Shown: positions 1-8,955, counted from the first letter of the stretch. The stretch is DNA of 64,000 nt from an uncultured Trueperaceae bacterium (GCA_937873495.1 CALMXZ010000012.1:248001-312000); one strand, 5' to 3'. The notes: a model not told the origin generated them from the letters alone. Numbers and translations: made by a program.

Positions 1-1
1 C

Positions 2-664
2 GCCAGGGTCGACCTGCAGAGGGGGGACGCCGGGCTGTTCGTCTCGAGCGAACCGAAGGACGCGCAGGTGTTCCTCGACGGCGTCGCCCTCGGTAGGACC
101 AGCCACCTCGACGTGGCCATGGTGGTGCCTGGTCGCTACCAACTCGAGGTGCGTAAAGAGGGCTTCCTACCAGACGTCCGCATGGTCGAGCTGCGCTCGG
201 CCGACACGGCGTTCGTCCACGTCGTTCTGACGGCCATCTCCGGCGGCAGCATCCAGGTCATCGCCAACCCCCGCGCGCACGTCTTCCTCGACGGTGTCGA
301 GGTCGGCAGGAGCCCGCTCACCGTCGCCGCCCTCCCTGGCACGCACCGGCTCACGCTCACCCGCGAAGGCTTCGCGGACGAGCAGATCGACGTGCTCGTG
401 CGCAACTACCGCGTCACGCGCGTCGATCGCGAGCTGACGCCTGCGGTCGATCCGCTCGTCTTCTGGGAGGAGCGTCGCGAGGTGCTCGTCTACATCGACG
501 GCGCCTTGCAGCCCGGCGCGTACGCGCAAGGCGTGAGGCCGGGCCTGCGCACCTTCGAGCTGCGCGAGGCCCGCGAGTCGCGCACCTACCTGCGAGCGGT
601 CCCGGAGCACGGCGTCTACCGGCTCGACCTGGTCACGGGCGAACTGGTACGGGTCGGTAACTGA
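2..664 (+). CDS. PEGA-domain protein, 3' part
   Basis: The reading frame is open to the left edge, so the true start lies outside the window. Two PEGA-type repeats are visible. One is around positions 35-220 (SSEPKDAQVFLDGVALG, then PGRYQLEVRKEGF). The second is at about 250-390 (VIANPRAHVFLDGVEVG, then PGTHRLTLTREGF). PEGA modules are short beta domains common in bacterial surface proteins and in the outer parts of kinases or S-layer-associated proteins. The C-terminal 90 residues match nothing I recognise. The gene converges on the next one with a 20-bp gap containing a hairpin. Domain assignment is solid; the whole protein's role cannot be seen here. Confidence 0.8.
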   Translation, partial: ARVDLQRGDAGLFVSSEPKDAQVFLDGVALGRTSHLDVAMVVPGRYQLEVRKEGFLPDVRMVELRSADTAFVHVVLTAISGGSIQVIANPRAHVFLDGVEVGRSPLTVAALPGTHRLTLTREGFADEQIDVLVRNYRVTRVDRELTPAVDPLVFWEERREVLVYIDGALQPGAYAQGVRPGLRTFELREARESRTYLRAVPEHGVYRLDLVTGELVRVGN

Positions 665-688
665 CGCCGCCTTGGCGGCCCCCGTCAG
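661..688. terminator. Hairpin between convergent genes
   Basis: CTGACG at 661-666 pairs with CGTCAG at 683-688, enclosing a second GCCGCC/GGCGGC hairpin. It lies between two converging stop codons and overlaps both gene ends. It could serve as a bidirectional terminator, though no T-tract is present. Confidence 0.45.
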
Positions 689-1683
689 CGCCCGCTCGGT
701 AGCGGCACGCTCAGCCCGAGCGAGGCGGCGTACGCCGTGCCGCTCGCTACTCTCCACGCCGAGCCGACCCCCAGATCGCTCCCGAGGTCGGCCGCCAGTT
801 CCCACGTCCCACCCGTGAACGCCGGCGCGCTCGCGGCGGCATGCACGCGCAGGGGGCGCAGGTCGAGGCGGAACGGCTCGTAAGCCGCGTCCAGGCTGAC
901 GCGCACGGGGCCGAAGTCCTCGACGACGCTCACGCGCCCGCCCACAGCGAGGCCGGCGGGGGAGGCGCCCACGAGTGCCACGAAGGTCCAGTCGGGTGCC
1001 CGGCCCCGCGTGAGCGTCAGCCCGACCCCGCCGGCGCCCGAGGCCGTGGCCAGCCCCGGCGGCGCGTAGCCGAGCGCGACGGCGAAGAGTTCGTCGTCCC
1101 CGAGCGCCCGTAGCCAGCGCAAGCGCGCCTCGCCCCGCAGCGCGACGCCGCCGGCGAAGTAGACCTCCGGCGTCGCCTCGAGCACCAGGTCGCGGTTCGG
1201 TCTCCACGTGACACCGGCCTGGACGCCGAAGGCCGCGCTCGCGAGGTCCGGGCGATCGGTGGCGGCCAGGGCCTCTTGCCGGAGCAGTCGCTCTGGGCCG
1301 AACCCCGCCACGGCGAGGCGCACGGCCACCGGGCCGAGCACGCCCCGCGCGCCCAACCGCGCCTCGGCGCTTCCGTCGACTCGGAGGGTGCCCGAGGCAT
1401 CGAAGACGACGTTGCCTAGCGGGCCGAAGGCGCGGCTCGTGCTCAAGGCCAGGCCGACCTGAGGGGCGCCGGCGTAGCGCAGGTCGAGCGTTACCGTCCC
1501 ACCCTCGACCCGCATCCCCTCGAACCGGATGCCGAACGCCGCTCCGGCGGGCGCACTGGTGGGCGCGGTGGCGGGGGAGAGCGCCCCCAGCCAGACCCTG
1601 ACGCCCTGGGCGCCGGCGGTGGCGGCGCAGGCCGGCGTGACGAGCGTGACGACCGTGAGAGCCAGGCGAAGGACGCGAAACAT
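685..1683 (-). CDS. Secreted beta-rich protein, unknown function
   Basis: The 332-residue protein starts with a clear signal peptide (basic Met-Phe-Arg, hydrophobic core to about residue 20, cleavage near AGAQG). The rest alternates short polar and hydrophobic stretches with many Gly, Val, Leu and Arg, as expected of an outer-membrane beta-barrel or a large periplasmic beta sheet. I recognise no family. The start is supported by a TAGCGT box 6 nt upstream of ATG (1690-1695) and no Shine-Dalgarno, the leaderless pattern seen repeatedly in this window. An outer-membrane location is inferred from composition only. Confidence 0.65.
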   Translation of the reverse strand: MFRVLRLALTVVTLVTPACAATAGAQGVRVWLGALSPATAPTSAPAGAAFGIRFEGMRVEGGTVTLDLRYAGAPQVGLALSTSRAFGPLGNVVFDASGTLRVDGSAEARLGARGVLGPVAVRLAVAGFGPERLLRQEALAATDRPDLASAAFGVQAGVTWRPNRDLVLEATPEVYFAGGVALRGEARLRWLRALGDDELFAVALGYAPPGLATASGAGGVGLTLTRGRAPDWTFVALVGASPAGLAVGGRVSVVEDFGPVRVSLDAAYEPFRLDLRPLRVHAAASAPAFTGGTWELAADLGSDLGVGSAWRVASGTAYAASLGLSVPLPSGR

Positions 1684-1689
1684 GCCATG

Positions 1690-1695
1690 ACGCTA
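1690..1695 (-). promoter_or_regulatory. Leaderless-type -10 box TAGCGT
   Basis: TAGCGT read on the minus strand lies 6 nt before the ATG at 1683, leaving no room for a ribosome binding site. Confidence 0.45.
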
Positions 1696-1725
1696 CCCCG
1701 AACGCGGCCAACGGACGCGCGGTGT

Positions 1726-1731
1726 TACACT
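1726..1731 (+). promoter_or_regulatory. Possible -10 box upstream of glgP
   Basis: TACACT sits 83 nt upstream of the glgP ATG. No clear -35 hexamer and no strong Shine-Dalgarno are visible before the start, so the promoter assignment is tentative. Confidence 0.3.
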
Positions 1732-1814
1732 GCCGTCCGCCCTTAGCGGGGTATGGGCGCAGAACCAGCCCGGCTGCCGGCGCCTGACCTGATACGAAGC
1801 GAGCATCCCTGAAC

Positions 1815-4355
1815 ATGAGCATCCTCGGTCGACTGACACTCCTTCCCAGACTGCCCGAACCGCTGGCGCGCCTCGAAGAGCTCGCGCACGACCTCTACTG
1901 GAGCTGGCGCTCCGATGCCAGGCGCATCTTCCGGCGGCTCGACGTCGGCCTCTGGGAAGCCTGCGGGCACAACCCGGTCGCGATGCTGCGCGACGTCGCC
2001 CAGGAGCGCCTCGACGCAGCCGCTCTCGACCCGGAGTTCCTGGCCGAGTACACGGCGGTCATGGCGCGTTACGACGCCTACCTGGCGAGCAGGAGTTGGT
2101 TCGACTCCGCCGCCCCGAGCGACCACCTCTACGCTTACCTGTGTGCCGAGTACGGCTGGAGCGAGGCGATAGCCCTCTACTCCGGCGGCCTCGGCGTGCT
2201 GGCCGGCGACCACACGAAGGCGGCCTCGGACCTCGGCGTCCCGCTGGTGGCGGTCGGCCTCTACTACCCGGAAGGGTACTTCCATCAGCGGGTGGGGCCG
2301 GACGGGCGCCAGGAAGCCGTCTACCAACGCTCGAGCCCCGCCGCCCTCCCGTTCCGACCCGCGCTCGACGCGGCCGGGCAGCGCGCCACGCTCGCCGTCG
2401 AGATCTTCGGACGCCGGGTCCTAGTGCAGGCGTGGGAAGTGCGCGTCGGCAAGGTGCGCGTGTTGCTGCTCGACGTCGACGTGGACGGCAACGACCCCGC
2501 CGACCGCAAGCTCCTCTACCGCCTCTACGGCGGCGATCAGCGGACCAGGGTCGCCCAGGAGATGATCCTCGGGATAGGCGGCGTGCGCATGCTGAGGGCG
2601 CTCGACGTGCAGCCGACCGCCTGGCACATGAACGAGGGGCACTCGGCGTTCTCCGTCCTCGAGCGCTGCCGCGAACTCGTCGCAGGCGGCCTGCCGTTCC
2701 CGGCGGCGCGCGCGAGCGTCGCGGCGGCGACCGTGTTCACCGTCCACACCCCGATCGCGGCCGGTAACGACGCCTTCGGCTTCGACCTCGTCGACCAGGG
2801 CTTCGGGCGGTTCTACGAAGGCCTCGGGCTCACGCAGGCCGAGTTCAACGACCTGGGCGGCGCCGACCTCGGCTGGGGACCGGTCTTCAGCATGCCGGCG
2901 CTAGCCATCCGCTTCTCGTCGGGGCGCAACGGCGTCGCGGCCCTGCACGGCGACACGAGCAGGCACATCTGGTCGCGGCTCTGGGAGGGCGTGCCGGTGG
3001 CCGAGGTCCCCATCGGGCACGTGACGAACGGCGTGCACATCGCTACCTGGACGTCGCCGGAGATCATCGACCTGATCGGCAAGGTCGTCGGATCCGATTG
3101 GCGCGAGCGCACGGACGACCCGGAGGCGTGGCGCGCCTTCGAGGGGGTGCCGGCCGACGAGCTCTGGCAGGTGCGGCGCCAGATGAAGGCGCGCAGCGTG
3201 CGCTTCCTGCGCAGGCGCCTCCTCAGCCAGCTGAGCCGCCATGAGGCGAGCCCGACGACGCTGCACGACACGAACACGCTGTTCGACCCGGACGCGCTTA
3301 CCATCGGCTTCGCCCGCCGGTTCGCCAGCTACAAGCGCGCCACGCTGATCTTCTCCGACCTGGAGCGCCTGGCGGCCATCATGACGAGCGCCGAGCGCCC
3401 CGTGCAGCTCGTGTTCGCCGGCAAGGCCCACCCCGCGGACGCGGAGGGCCAGCAGCTCATCGCGCGCATCCACAACCTCTCTCACGACCCGCGCTTCCAG
3501 GGCAGGGTGCTCTTCGTCGAGGACTACGACATGGCGATCGGGCGCGCGCTGACGCGGGGCGTCGACGTGTGGCTCAACAACCCCCGTCGTCCGCTCGAGG
3601 CGTCTGGTACGAGCGGCATGAAGGCCGCCATGAACGGCGTGCTGAACCTCTCCATCCTCGACGGCTGGTGGCCGGAAGGGTTCGACGGCACCAACGGCTG
3701 GGCCATCGGCACCGGCCGGACCTACCAGGACGACGCGCGCTCGGACGCCGCGGATGCCGACGCGCTCTACGACCTCCTCGAACGCGAGGTCGTCCCGCTC
3801 TACTACCAGCGCGACGCTCGCGGCGTACCGGACGCCTGGATGCGACGGTCGGCCAAGGCCATCGCGACGATCTCTCCGCGCTTCAACGCTCAGCGCATGG
3901 TCCGCGAGTACGTCGAGAGCTACTACATCCCGGCCAGCGAGCGCGGCGCCACTTTGAGCGCAGACGGTCACCGCAAGGCCATCGAGCTGGCCGAGTGGGT
4001 TCGTAAGGTGCGCGAGCAGTGGCCGCAGGTGCGGTTCACGGCCGGCCCGCTCGCCGAGCAGCCGTTGCGGATCGGCGACGAGGTGCAGTTGAGCGCCGAG
4101 CTGAACCTCGGCGGGCTCGCCGCCGATGACGTGGTGGTCGAGATCGTCTACAGCCGGGAAGGCGACGCGCTCGAGGAGCGCCTGGAGCTCGTGCGCATGG
4201 AGAAGCGGGGCGACCGCGCGCCGGACGGCACGCAGGAGTACTCGGCGCGGTTCAGGCCGAAGCTCTCGGGCAGACTCGTCTACGGCGCGCGCGTCGTGGC
4301 CACCAACCCCCTGCTCAGCTCGCCGTTCGACGCTCACGCCATCAAGTGGGCCTGA
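1815..4355 (+). CDS. glgP: Alpha-glucan (glycogen/maltodextrin) phosphorylase
   Basis: PLP-dependent glycosyltransferase family 35 enzyme that releases glucose-1-phosphate from alpha-1,4-glucans. The N-terminus (LPEPLARLEELAHDLYWSW) is the DUF3417-type domain typical of the short phosphorylases of Thermus and Thermotoga. The substrate core WHMNEGHSAF is near residue 270. The PLP site EASGTSGMKAAMNG places the cofactor lysine at residue 603. The C-terminal 100 residues form an extra beta domain. At 846 residues it fits this subfamily rather than the longer E. coli type. It stands alone on the plus strand and converges on pgl; both act in glucose-phosphate metabolism but are not co-transcribed. 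Confidence 0.93.
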   Translation: MSILGRLTLLPRLPEPLARLEELAHDLYWSWRSDARRIFRRLDVGLWEACGHNPVAMLRDVAQERLDAAALDPEFLAEYTAVMARYDAYLASRSWFDSAAPSDHLYAYLCAEYGWSEAIALYSGGLGVLAGDHTKAASDLGVPLVAVGLYYPEGYFHQRVGPDGRQEAVYQRSSPAALPFRPALDAAGQRATLAVEIFGRRVLVQAWEVRVGKVRVLLLDVDVDGNDPADRKLLYRLYGGDQRTRVAQEMILGIGGVRMLRALDVQPTAWHMNEGHSAFSVLERCRELVAGGLPFPAARASVAAATVFTVHTPIAAGNDAFGFDLVDQGFGRFYEGLGLTQAEFNDLGGADLGWGPVFSMPALAIRFSSGRNGVAALHGDTSRHIWSRLWEGVPVAEVPIGHVTNGVHIATWTSPEIIDLIGKVVGSDWRERTDDPEAWRAFEGVPADELWQVRRQMKARSVRFLRRRLLSQLSRHEASPTTLHDTNTLFDPDALTIGFARRFASYKRATLIFSDLERLAAIMTSAERPVQLVFAGKAHPADAEGQQLIARIHNLSHDPRFQGRVLFVEDYDMAIGRALTRGVDVWLNNPRRPLEASGTSGMKAAMNGVLNLSILDGWWPEGFDGTNGWAIGTGRTYQDDARSDAADADALYDLLEREVVPLYYQRDARGVPDAWMRRSAKAIATISPRFNAQRMVREYVESYYIPASERGATLSADGHRKAIELAEWVRKVREQWPQVRFTAGPLAEQPLRIGDEVQLSAELNLGGLAADDVVVEIVYSREGDALEERLELVRMEKRGDRAPDGTQEYSARFRPKLSGRLVYGARVVATNPLLSSPFDAHAIKWA

Positions 4356-4398
4356 CCCCCTTGGGTGGCGGCGCCGGCTGACCCGAGAACTGCCGCGC

Positions 4399-5136
4399 TC
4401 AGGCGAGGTCCAGGTCGGTGATCACCACTAGTCGTTCCAACGCCGTCACGGCCAGTGCGGGGTGGGCATCGATCTCGCTGGCCGCTTCCGGCGACCACGG
4501 TGGGCCTTCCCCAACGTATGGAGCGGCGGCTCCGAACGTCGCCGCGGCGGCGGCGGCCTTGCCGGCGCCCTGCACGAGGAAGAGCACCAACCGGCTCCGG
4601 CTCAGCGTCCTGGCGCCGAGGCTGAGGCGCTCCGTGACCGCGGCGCCGCTCGGGGCCGTGGTGGCCAACGCGAAGCTCCCCGCGAGAGCGGCGCCGGTGC
4701 GGGGGAAGAGGCTCGCCGTGTGGCCGTCGTCGCCCAGGCCAAGGATCGTCACGTCGAACACGGGCTCAGGGCCGAGGGCGGCCTCCAACACCCCCTGATA
4801 GGCGGCGGCCGACGCCTCGCCGCTCGCCAGTAGCGGCCAGAAGTGGATGTGCTCCTCCGGCACGTCCACGCGGTCGACGAGCGCCTCGAGCGCAGCATGC
4901 GCGTTGCTGTTAGCGTCGGTGATGGGCACACGGCGCTCGTCCCCCCACACGAAGTGGATGCGCTCCCAGGGGAGGTCGATAGCCGCGAGCCGGCGGTAGA
5001 GGGGCAGCGGCGTCGAGCCGCCCGCGAGGACCAGGCTGGCATGCCCCCGGAGCGCGACGGCGCGCCGCAGGCCGTCCACGACCAGCGGCAACGCCGCCGC
5101 CGTCACGTCTCGCGTGTGTAGCAGCTCCGCGCTCAT
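4399..5136 (-). CDS. pgl: 6-phosphogluconolactonase
   Basis: Cytosolic DevB/SOL-type lactonase of the oxidative pentose phosphate pathway, hydrolysing 6-phosphogluconolactone to 6-phosphogluconate. Diagnostic blocks are VLAGGSTPLPLYRRLA, HFVWGDERRVP followed by SNAHAALEALV, and ILGLGDDGHTASLFP. A longer in-frame extension exists upstream but is Arg/Pro-rich and unlike the family. The ATG chosen here gives 245 residues, the normal length, and has TATACT ending 5 nt before it. It is divergent from the HD-domain gene, which has its own box. No zwf or gnd gene is nearby in the window. Confidence 0.9.
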   Translation of the reverse strand: MSAELLHTRDVTAAALPLVVDGLRRAVALRGHASLVLAGGSTPLPLYRRLAAIDLPWERIHFVWGDERRVPITDANSNAHAALEALVDRVDVPEEHIHFWPLLASGEASAAAYQGVLEAALGPEPVFDVTILGLGDDGHTASLFPRTGAALAGSFALATTAPSGAAVTERLSLGARTLSRSRLVLFLVQGAGKAAAAAATFGAAAPYVGEGPPWSPEAASEIDAHPALAVTALERLVVITDLDLA

Positions 5137-5141
5137 GCCGG

Positions 5142-5147
5142 AGTATA
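5142..5147 (-). promoter_or_regulatory. Leaderless-type -10 box for pgl
   Basis: TATACT on the minus strand ends 5 nt before the pgl ATG, which fixes the start against the longer frame. Confidence 0.55.
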
Positions 5148-5256
5148 GCCATGCGCCGAGTAGGGCTTCGCGGCGCCAGCGGCGACCTGAACGAAGGCCG
5201 GTCCCGTGGGAGCGGCAGGGGCACGGACGCTCAGGGGCGGGGCGCGGCCACGGCGT

Positions 5257-5262
5257 TACACT
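5257..5262 (+). promoter_or_regulatory. Leaderless-type -10 box for HD-domain gene
   Basis: TACACT ends 5 nt before the ATG at 5268. A longer in-frame extension begins upstream of this box and is therefore unlikely to be translated. Confidence 0.55.
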
Positions 5263-5267
5263 CGCGC

Positions 5268-5852
5268 ATGGAACCGACACGTGAAGAGGCCCTGCGCCTC
5301 ATGGAGGAGTGGACGCCGTCCGAGAGCCTGCGCAAGCACATGCTCGCCGTCGAGGCGGCGGTCAGCGCCTACGCGGACAAGTACGGCGAGCCGACGGAGC
5401 CGTGGGCCGTGGCGGCCTTGCTGCACGACTTCGACTACGAGCGTTATCCCGATGTCGGGGTCGACGGGCACCCGTTCGTCGGCGTCGCGGAGCTCGAGGC
5501 CAGGGGCTACCCGCGCCTGATCCTCGATGCGATCCTCGGACACGCCGGTGAGGTGACGGGCGTCCGGCGCGAGACATTGCTTGCGAAGGTGCTCTTCGCC
5601 TGCGACGAGCTCACCGGCCTGATAACGGCCGCGGTGCTCGTACGGCCCGACAAGGACATCGCCGGTCTCGGCCTCGCCAGCTTGAAGAAGAAGCTCAAGG
5701 ACAAGGCGTTCGCGAGGGGCGTCAACCGCGACGACGTCCGCCAAGGTGCAGAGGAGCTCGGCGTCGAGCTCGACGAGCACATACAGTTCGTGCTCGGCGC
5801 CATGCAGGCACGGGCGGCCGAGCTGGGGCTCGACGGATCCCTAGCCGGCTGA
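5268..5852 (+). CDS. HD-domain phosphohydrolase-like protein
   Basis: A 194-residue protein with an HD-superfamily metal-binding core. LRKHMLAVEAAV supplies the first His, ALLHDFDYERYP carries the HD pair, and ILGHAGEV and LFACDELTGLITA supply later ligands. The pattern resembles the widespread HDIG-type single-domain proteins annotated as hydrolases of unknown substrate. The alpha-helical C-terminus (VNRDDVRQGAEELGVELDEHI) is typical of these. Nothing in the sequence identifies the substrate. It is divergent from pgl and convergent with lepB (20-bp gap). Confidence 0.8.
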   Translation: MEPTREEALRLMEEWTPSESLRKHMLAVEAAVSAYADKYGEPTEPWAVAALLHDFDYERYPDVGVDGHPFVGVAELEARGYPRLILDAILGHAGEVTGVRRETLLAKVLFACDELTGLITAAVLVRPDKDIAGLGLASLKKKLKDKAFARGVNRDDVRQGAEELGVELDEHIQFVLGAMQARAAELGLDGSLAG

Positions 5853-5872
5853 GGTAGCGAAAGGCTCGACGC

Positions 5873-6457
5873 TCAGCGGACGGCGGCCAGCGGCCAGCGC
5901 CACCCCGCGGGCGAGAACGGCGAGCGAACGTGCGCGACGACGCGCCCGCGCAGCGCGGAGAGGCTGACGGGCCCGAACTGCCGCGAATCGCGGCTGGCGA
6001 GGGGCAGCCGGTTGTCGCCAAGGAGGAAGACAGACCCGGCCGGCACCGCGACGCTCGGGTAGGACGCGTGCGCGCCGGCAGTGCCGGCCAACCACGGCTC
6101 GGCGAGCGGCTCGCCGTTCACCGCCACGCGGCCATCGACGAGCGCCACCGCCTGGCCGCCGGCCGCCACGACGCGTTTGACGAGCAGGGTGCGGCCGGCG
6201 AAGGGAGCCGGGCTCCCCGATCCGCTGGTCGGGTCTGGCACTACCACGATGTTCCCGGCCCGCCCGGCCTCCGCCATGGCGCCGAGGCTCGCCAGCAGGC
6301 GGGCCAACGGCTCGCGCACGACGAGCACGACCTCGCCGTCGGCGAGCGTCGGCTCCATGCTGACCCCGGTGACCCGCATGAGCGTGGCGCCCCACTGCGT
6401 GAGCCCTACACCGAGGAGCAGCCCGAACGCGGCCGCGAGTACGTAGCGACCCTTCAA
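5873..6457 (-). CDS. lepB: Signal peptidase I
   Basis: Membrane serine protease of the S26 family that removes signal peptides from Sec-exported proteins. One N-terminal membrane segment (residues 5-22) precedes the catalytic Ser33 in GVSMEPT. The Lys of the Ser-Lys dyad is Lys94 in LLVKRVV. The conserved box GDNRLPLASRDSRQFG follows. No ATG is available at the right place; a TTG whose last two bases overlap the TGA of the upstream patatin gene gives a 194-residue protein of normal topology. A longer frame upstream is Arg-rich and lies over the patatin gene. Translational coupling to the upstream gene is likely. Confidence 0.88.
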   Translation of the reverse strand: MKGRYVLAAAFGLLLGVGLTQWGATLMRVTGVSMEPTLADGEVVLVVREPLARLLASLGAMAEAGRAGNIVVVPDPTSGSGSPAPFAGRTLLVKRVVAAGGQAVALVDGRVAVNGEPLAEPWLAGTAGAHASYPSVAVPAGSVFLLGDNRLPLASRDSRQFGPVSLSALRGRVVAHVRSPFSPAGWRWPLAAVR

Positions 6458-7440
6458 GCGCGCTTCTTGCCGCCCCTGCCGATCACCCTGGTCAAGGTGG
6501 TCTTGGCGACGGCCGCCACGCTCTGCTCGCCGGGCTGGGGCGCCTCGTCGGGGGCAGGCAGGCGTTCGCCATCGGCGTCGGGGTCGGCCTCGGCGCGCAC
6601 GCCCTTCCAACCGCCGGCGGCCGCGAGGGCGAGCTCCGCGGCCCGCTCACCCTCCCACACGATCTCCTCGAAGCTGGTGAACGACTCGATCCGGTGCTGC
6701 GGCATGGGGATGCGGATGCGCAGGTCGGCCGGGTGGATCGTGGCGTTGATGTCGACGAGGATCGACTGCTGGATGTCGGAAGCGCGGAAGAGCATCTGGG
6801 CCATGGGGTTGCGCCGCTCCAGCTTGACGGTGGCGACCATCCGCTCCCACCAGCTCCCCTCCGCCTCGACGGTCGTGTAGACGGACTGCCTCGGCGGCGT
6901 GACGTCGGACGCGATCACGCGGTTGGCGCCGAGCCAACTGGCGGCGTTGATGGGCAGGTTGTTGATGATGCCGCCGTCGGCGAGCGTGCGGCCGGCGATG
7001 GACACGGGCTCGAACGCCCCGGGGAACGAGGCGGACGCCCGCACGGCGCTCACCAGGTCGCCCTCCGTCATCACCACCTCCTCGCCGGACTCGATGTCGG
7101 TCGCTACCACCGCCAGCGGCAGCTTCAGCTCCTCGAAGGTGGCTGGGAGTCGTTCGGCGAGGAAGCCGGCGAGGCGGTCGCCCTTCATCAGGCCGGTCTT
7201 GAGGGACAGGTCGACGACGTCGGTCCAGTCCGTGGCCGTGGCCAGCTGGTAGAGGTCCTCGGCGGACGTGCCGCTGGCGTAGAGCGCCCCGAGGATGGCC
7301 CCCATGGACGTACCGGCCACCACGTCGAACTTGGCCCCCGCGCGCTCGAGGACCCGCAGCACTCCGATGTGCGCGAACCCACGCGCCCCGCCGCCAGACA
7401 GAACGAGCCCAACACAGATATGACGTCCAGCACGCTCCAT
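6454..7440 (-). CDS. Patatin-like phospholipase
   Basis: A 328-residue lipid acyl hydrolase with a Ser-Asp dyad. The oxyanion-hole motif GGGARG is at residues 16-21. The nucleophile elbow GTSMG places Ser at residue 45. LADGG places Asp at residue 155. The family includes RssA and YjjU-like cytosolic or membrane-peripheral esterases; the substrate is not predictable here. The C-terminal 40 residues are Lys/Arg- and Pro-rich. Its stop overlaps the lepB start, so the two form an operon. The start has TACGAT 6 nt upstream and no Shine-Dalgarno. Confidence 0.88.
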   Translation of the reverse strand: MERAGRHICVGLVLSGGGARGFAHIGVLRVLERAGAKFDVVAGTSMGAILGALYASGTSAEDLYQLATATDWTDVVDLSLKTGLMKGDRLAGFLAERLPATFEELKLPLAVVATDIESGEEVVMTEGDLVSAVRASASFPGAFEPVSIAGRTLADGGIINNLPINAASWLGANRVIASDVTPPRQSVYTTVEAEGSWWERMVATVKLERRNPMAQMLFRASDIQQSILVDINATIHPADLRIRIPMPQHRIESFTSFEEIVWEGERAAELALAAAGGWKGVRAEADPDADGERLPAPDEAPQPGEQSVAAVAKTTLTRVIGRGGKKRA

Positions 7441-7446
7441 GTCGGG

Positions 7447-7452
7447 ATCGTA
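7447..7452 (-). promoter_or_regulatory. Leaderless-type -10 box for patatin-lepB
   Basis: TACGAT on the minus strand lies 6 nt upstream of the patatin ATG, marking the promoter of the two-gene unit. Confidence 0.5.
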
Positions 7453-7483
7453 GCATGGGCCGTACGGGGTGCCGTACGCAGAT

Positions 7484-7527
7484 GAGCGGCGGCTCGCGGC
7501 CTCGGATCTGGCCGCGAGCCGCCGCTC
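7484..7527 (-). terminator. Perfect 18-bp stem-loop after htrA
   Basis: GAGCGGCGGCTCGCGGCC (7484-7501) pairs perfectly with 7510-7527 around an 8-nt loop. It lies 56 bp past the htrA stop and 30 bp before the patatin promoter, so termination of htrA is the simplest role. There is no T-run, which is common in high-GC genomes. Confidence 0.65.
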
Positions 7528-7582
7528 GAATGAGGGCGCCGTCGTCGAGTGCGTGAGCCGCCCGCCTCGGCGCCTGGTTCGG

Positions 7583-8875
7583 TCAGTTGCCGCTGCTCTC
7601 CTGCTGGGGTTGGGCTACGACTTGCAGGGTGACGTCGACCGTGCGCGTCTCGCCGTCCCGCCAGACCTCGAGCGTCATCTCGTCGCCGGCCTTGGCGCCG
7701 ATGAGCAGCTTCTGCAGGTCGGTGGGCCGCTCGATGCGCGTGCCGTTGGCGGAGAGGATCACGTCGCCGCCCGCCGGGTAGCTGCTGTTGCCGATGGTCG
7801 CCTGGAAGGCCGGTCCCTCGATGCCGGCGGCCTTGGCGGGGCCGTCGGGAGCCACGTTGACGACCATGAGGCCGTGGTCGGGCAGCCGCAGGACCTTGCG
7901 GGCCTCGGCCGGGATGTCGGTCACGGCGCCCACCTCGATGCCGATGCGCGGGCGGTTGACGATGTCGAGGTTCTGGGCGTACAGGCCGACGAGGCCGCCT
8001 TCGCGCATGAGCGGGAGCGCCTCGATCAGCAGCTCGCTCGGCACGGCGAAGCCGATGCCGATGTTGCCGGCGCTGCCGCTGCTCGTCATACCGGGGACGA
8101 TCATCGTGTTCACGCCGACGAGCCGCCCGGCGGAGTCGAGCAGCGGGCCGCCCGAGTTACCGGGGTTGATCGCGGCGTCCGTCTGCACCATCGGGATCTC
8201 GATCTGGCCGATGGACGGCAGTTCGCGGCCGATGGCTGACACGATCCCCTGTGACACGCTCGACTGCAGGCCGAAGGGGTTGCCGATGGCGATGACCTTC
8301 TGACCGACGCGTACGGCGGTGCTGTCGGCCAGCTCGAGCGGCCTGGCGGCGGCAGGCATCTTGGCGCCGTCGACGAGCCTGAGGAGGGCGAGGTCGTAGT
8401 CGGGGTCGGCGCCGACGACTTCGGCGTCGTACTCGTCGTCGACGTCGGGGAAGACGACCTTGATGGTGGCGCCATCCACCTTCGCGACGCCGTTACTGGT
8501 GAGCGCGTTCTCCACGACGTGGTAGTTCGTCACGATCTCGTTCTCGCCCACCACGAAGCCGGAGCCGCTGCTCTGCTGCACCTGGGGCTGCTGCGGGAAG
8601 AGCTGCTGCGGCAACAGCTGCCTGAACTGCTGCGGGAGCCCCTGCAGCGGGTCTTGCACGACGCGGCTGCCGCGCACCTCGACGTTGATGGCGACGACGC
8701 TCGGCCCCCACTGCGTGACGATGTCGACGGTGTTCTGTTCGTCCTGCAGGAGAGCCGAGGTCTCCCGCGCCGTGCTCGTCTGGGCGACGGCAGGTCTGCC
8801 TGGCAGCCAGACGGCGACCAACGCCAGCAGCAGGAGCGCGGTACCGAGGACGCTGAGCGAACGGTTTCTGAGCAC
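7583..8875 (-). CDS. HtrA/Deg-type trypsin-like serine protease
   Basis: Exported chaperone-protease for envelope quality control. Residues 8-31 form a signal peptide or anchor. The chymotrypsin-fold domain carries His119 (TNYHVV), Asp161 (DYDLALLRL) and Ser241 (NPGNSGGPLL). One PDZ-like domain follows at about 320-420 (VAPDGPAKAAGI, GGDVILSANGTRI). A Gln/Pro-rich linker (about 80-102) precedes the protease core. The GTG start is supported by GGAGG 6 nt upstream. It is monocistronic, bounded by hairpins on both sides. The specific orthologue (DegP, DegQ or DegS) cannot be assigned. Confidence 0.9.
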   Translation of the reverse strand: MLRNRSLSVLGTALLLLALVAVWLPGRPAVAQTSTARETSALLQDEQNTVDIVTQWGPSVVAINVEVRGSRVVQDPLQGLPQQFRQLLPQQLFPQQPQVQQSSGSGFVVGENEIVTNYHVVENALTSNGVAKVDGATIKVVFPDVDDEYDAEVVGADPDYDLALLRLVDGAKMPAAARPLELADSTAVRVGQKVIAIGNPFGLQSSVSQGIVSAIGRELPSIGQIEIPMVQTDAAINPGNSGGPLLDSAGRLVGVNTMIVPGMTSSGSAGNIGIGFAVPSELLIEALPLMREGGLVGLYAQNLDIVNRPRIGIEVGAVTDIPAEARKVLRLPDHGLMVVNVAPDGPAKAAGIEGPAFQATIGNSSYPAGGDVILSANGTRIERPTDLQKLLIGAKAGDEMTLEVWRDGETRTVDVTLQVVAQPQQESSGN

Positions 8876-8919
8876 TGCAATCCTCCAATTAGCTCTCAGG
8901 TGGGTCGGGAGCTTGGGAA

Positions 8920-8939
8920 GGGGCGCGTCATCGCACCCC
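8920..8939 (-). terminator. Possible terminator of the DUF368 gene
   Basis: GGGGCGCG (8920-8927) pairs with CGCACCCC (8932-8939) with one G-T pair around a 4-nt loop, 17 bp beyond the DUF368 stop and before htrA. Confidence 0.35.
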
Positions 8940-8955
8940 TCTCACGTGCTGGAGG

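Noticed and set aside
167-1822. 551-aa minus-strand frame
   Set aside because: Arg/Gly/Pro/Ala-rich shadow across the PEGA gene, the secreted protein gene and the glgP promoter; typical of antisense frames in 70% GC DNA.
5151-5268. Upstream extension of the HD-domain gene
   Set aside because: Lies before the TACACT box, is Arg/Gly-rich and overlaps the pgl promoter.
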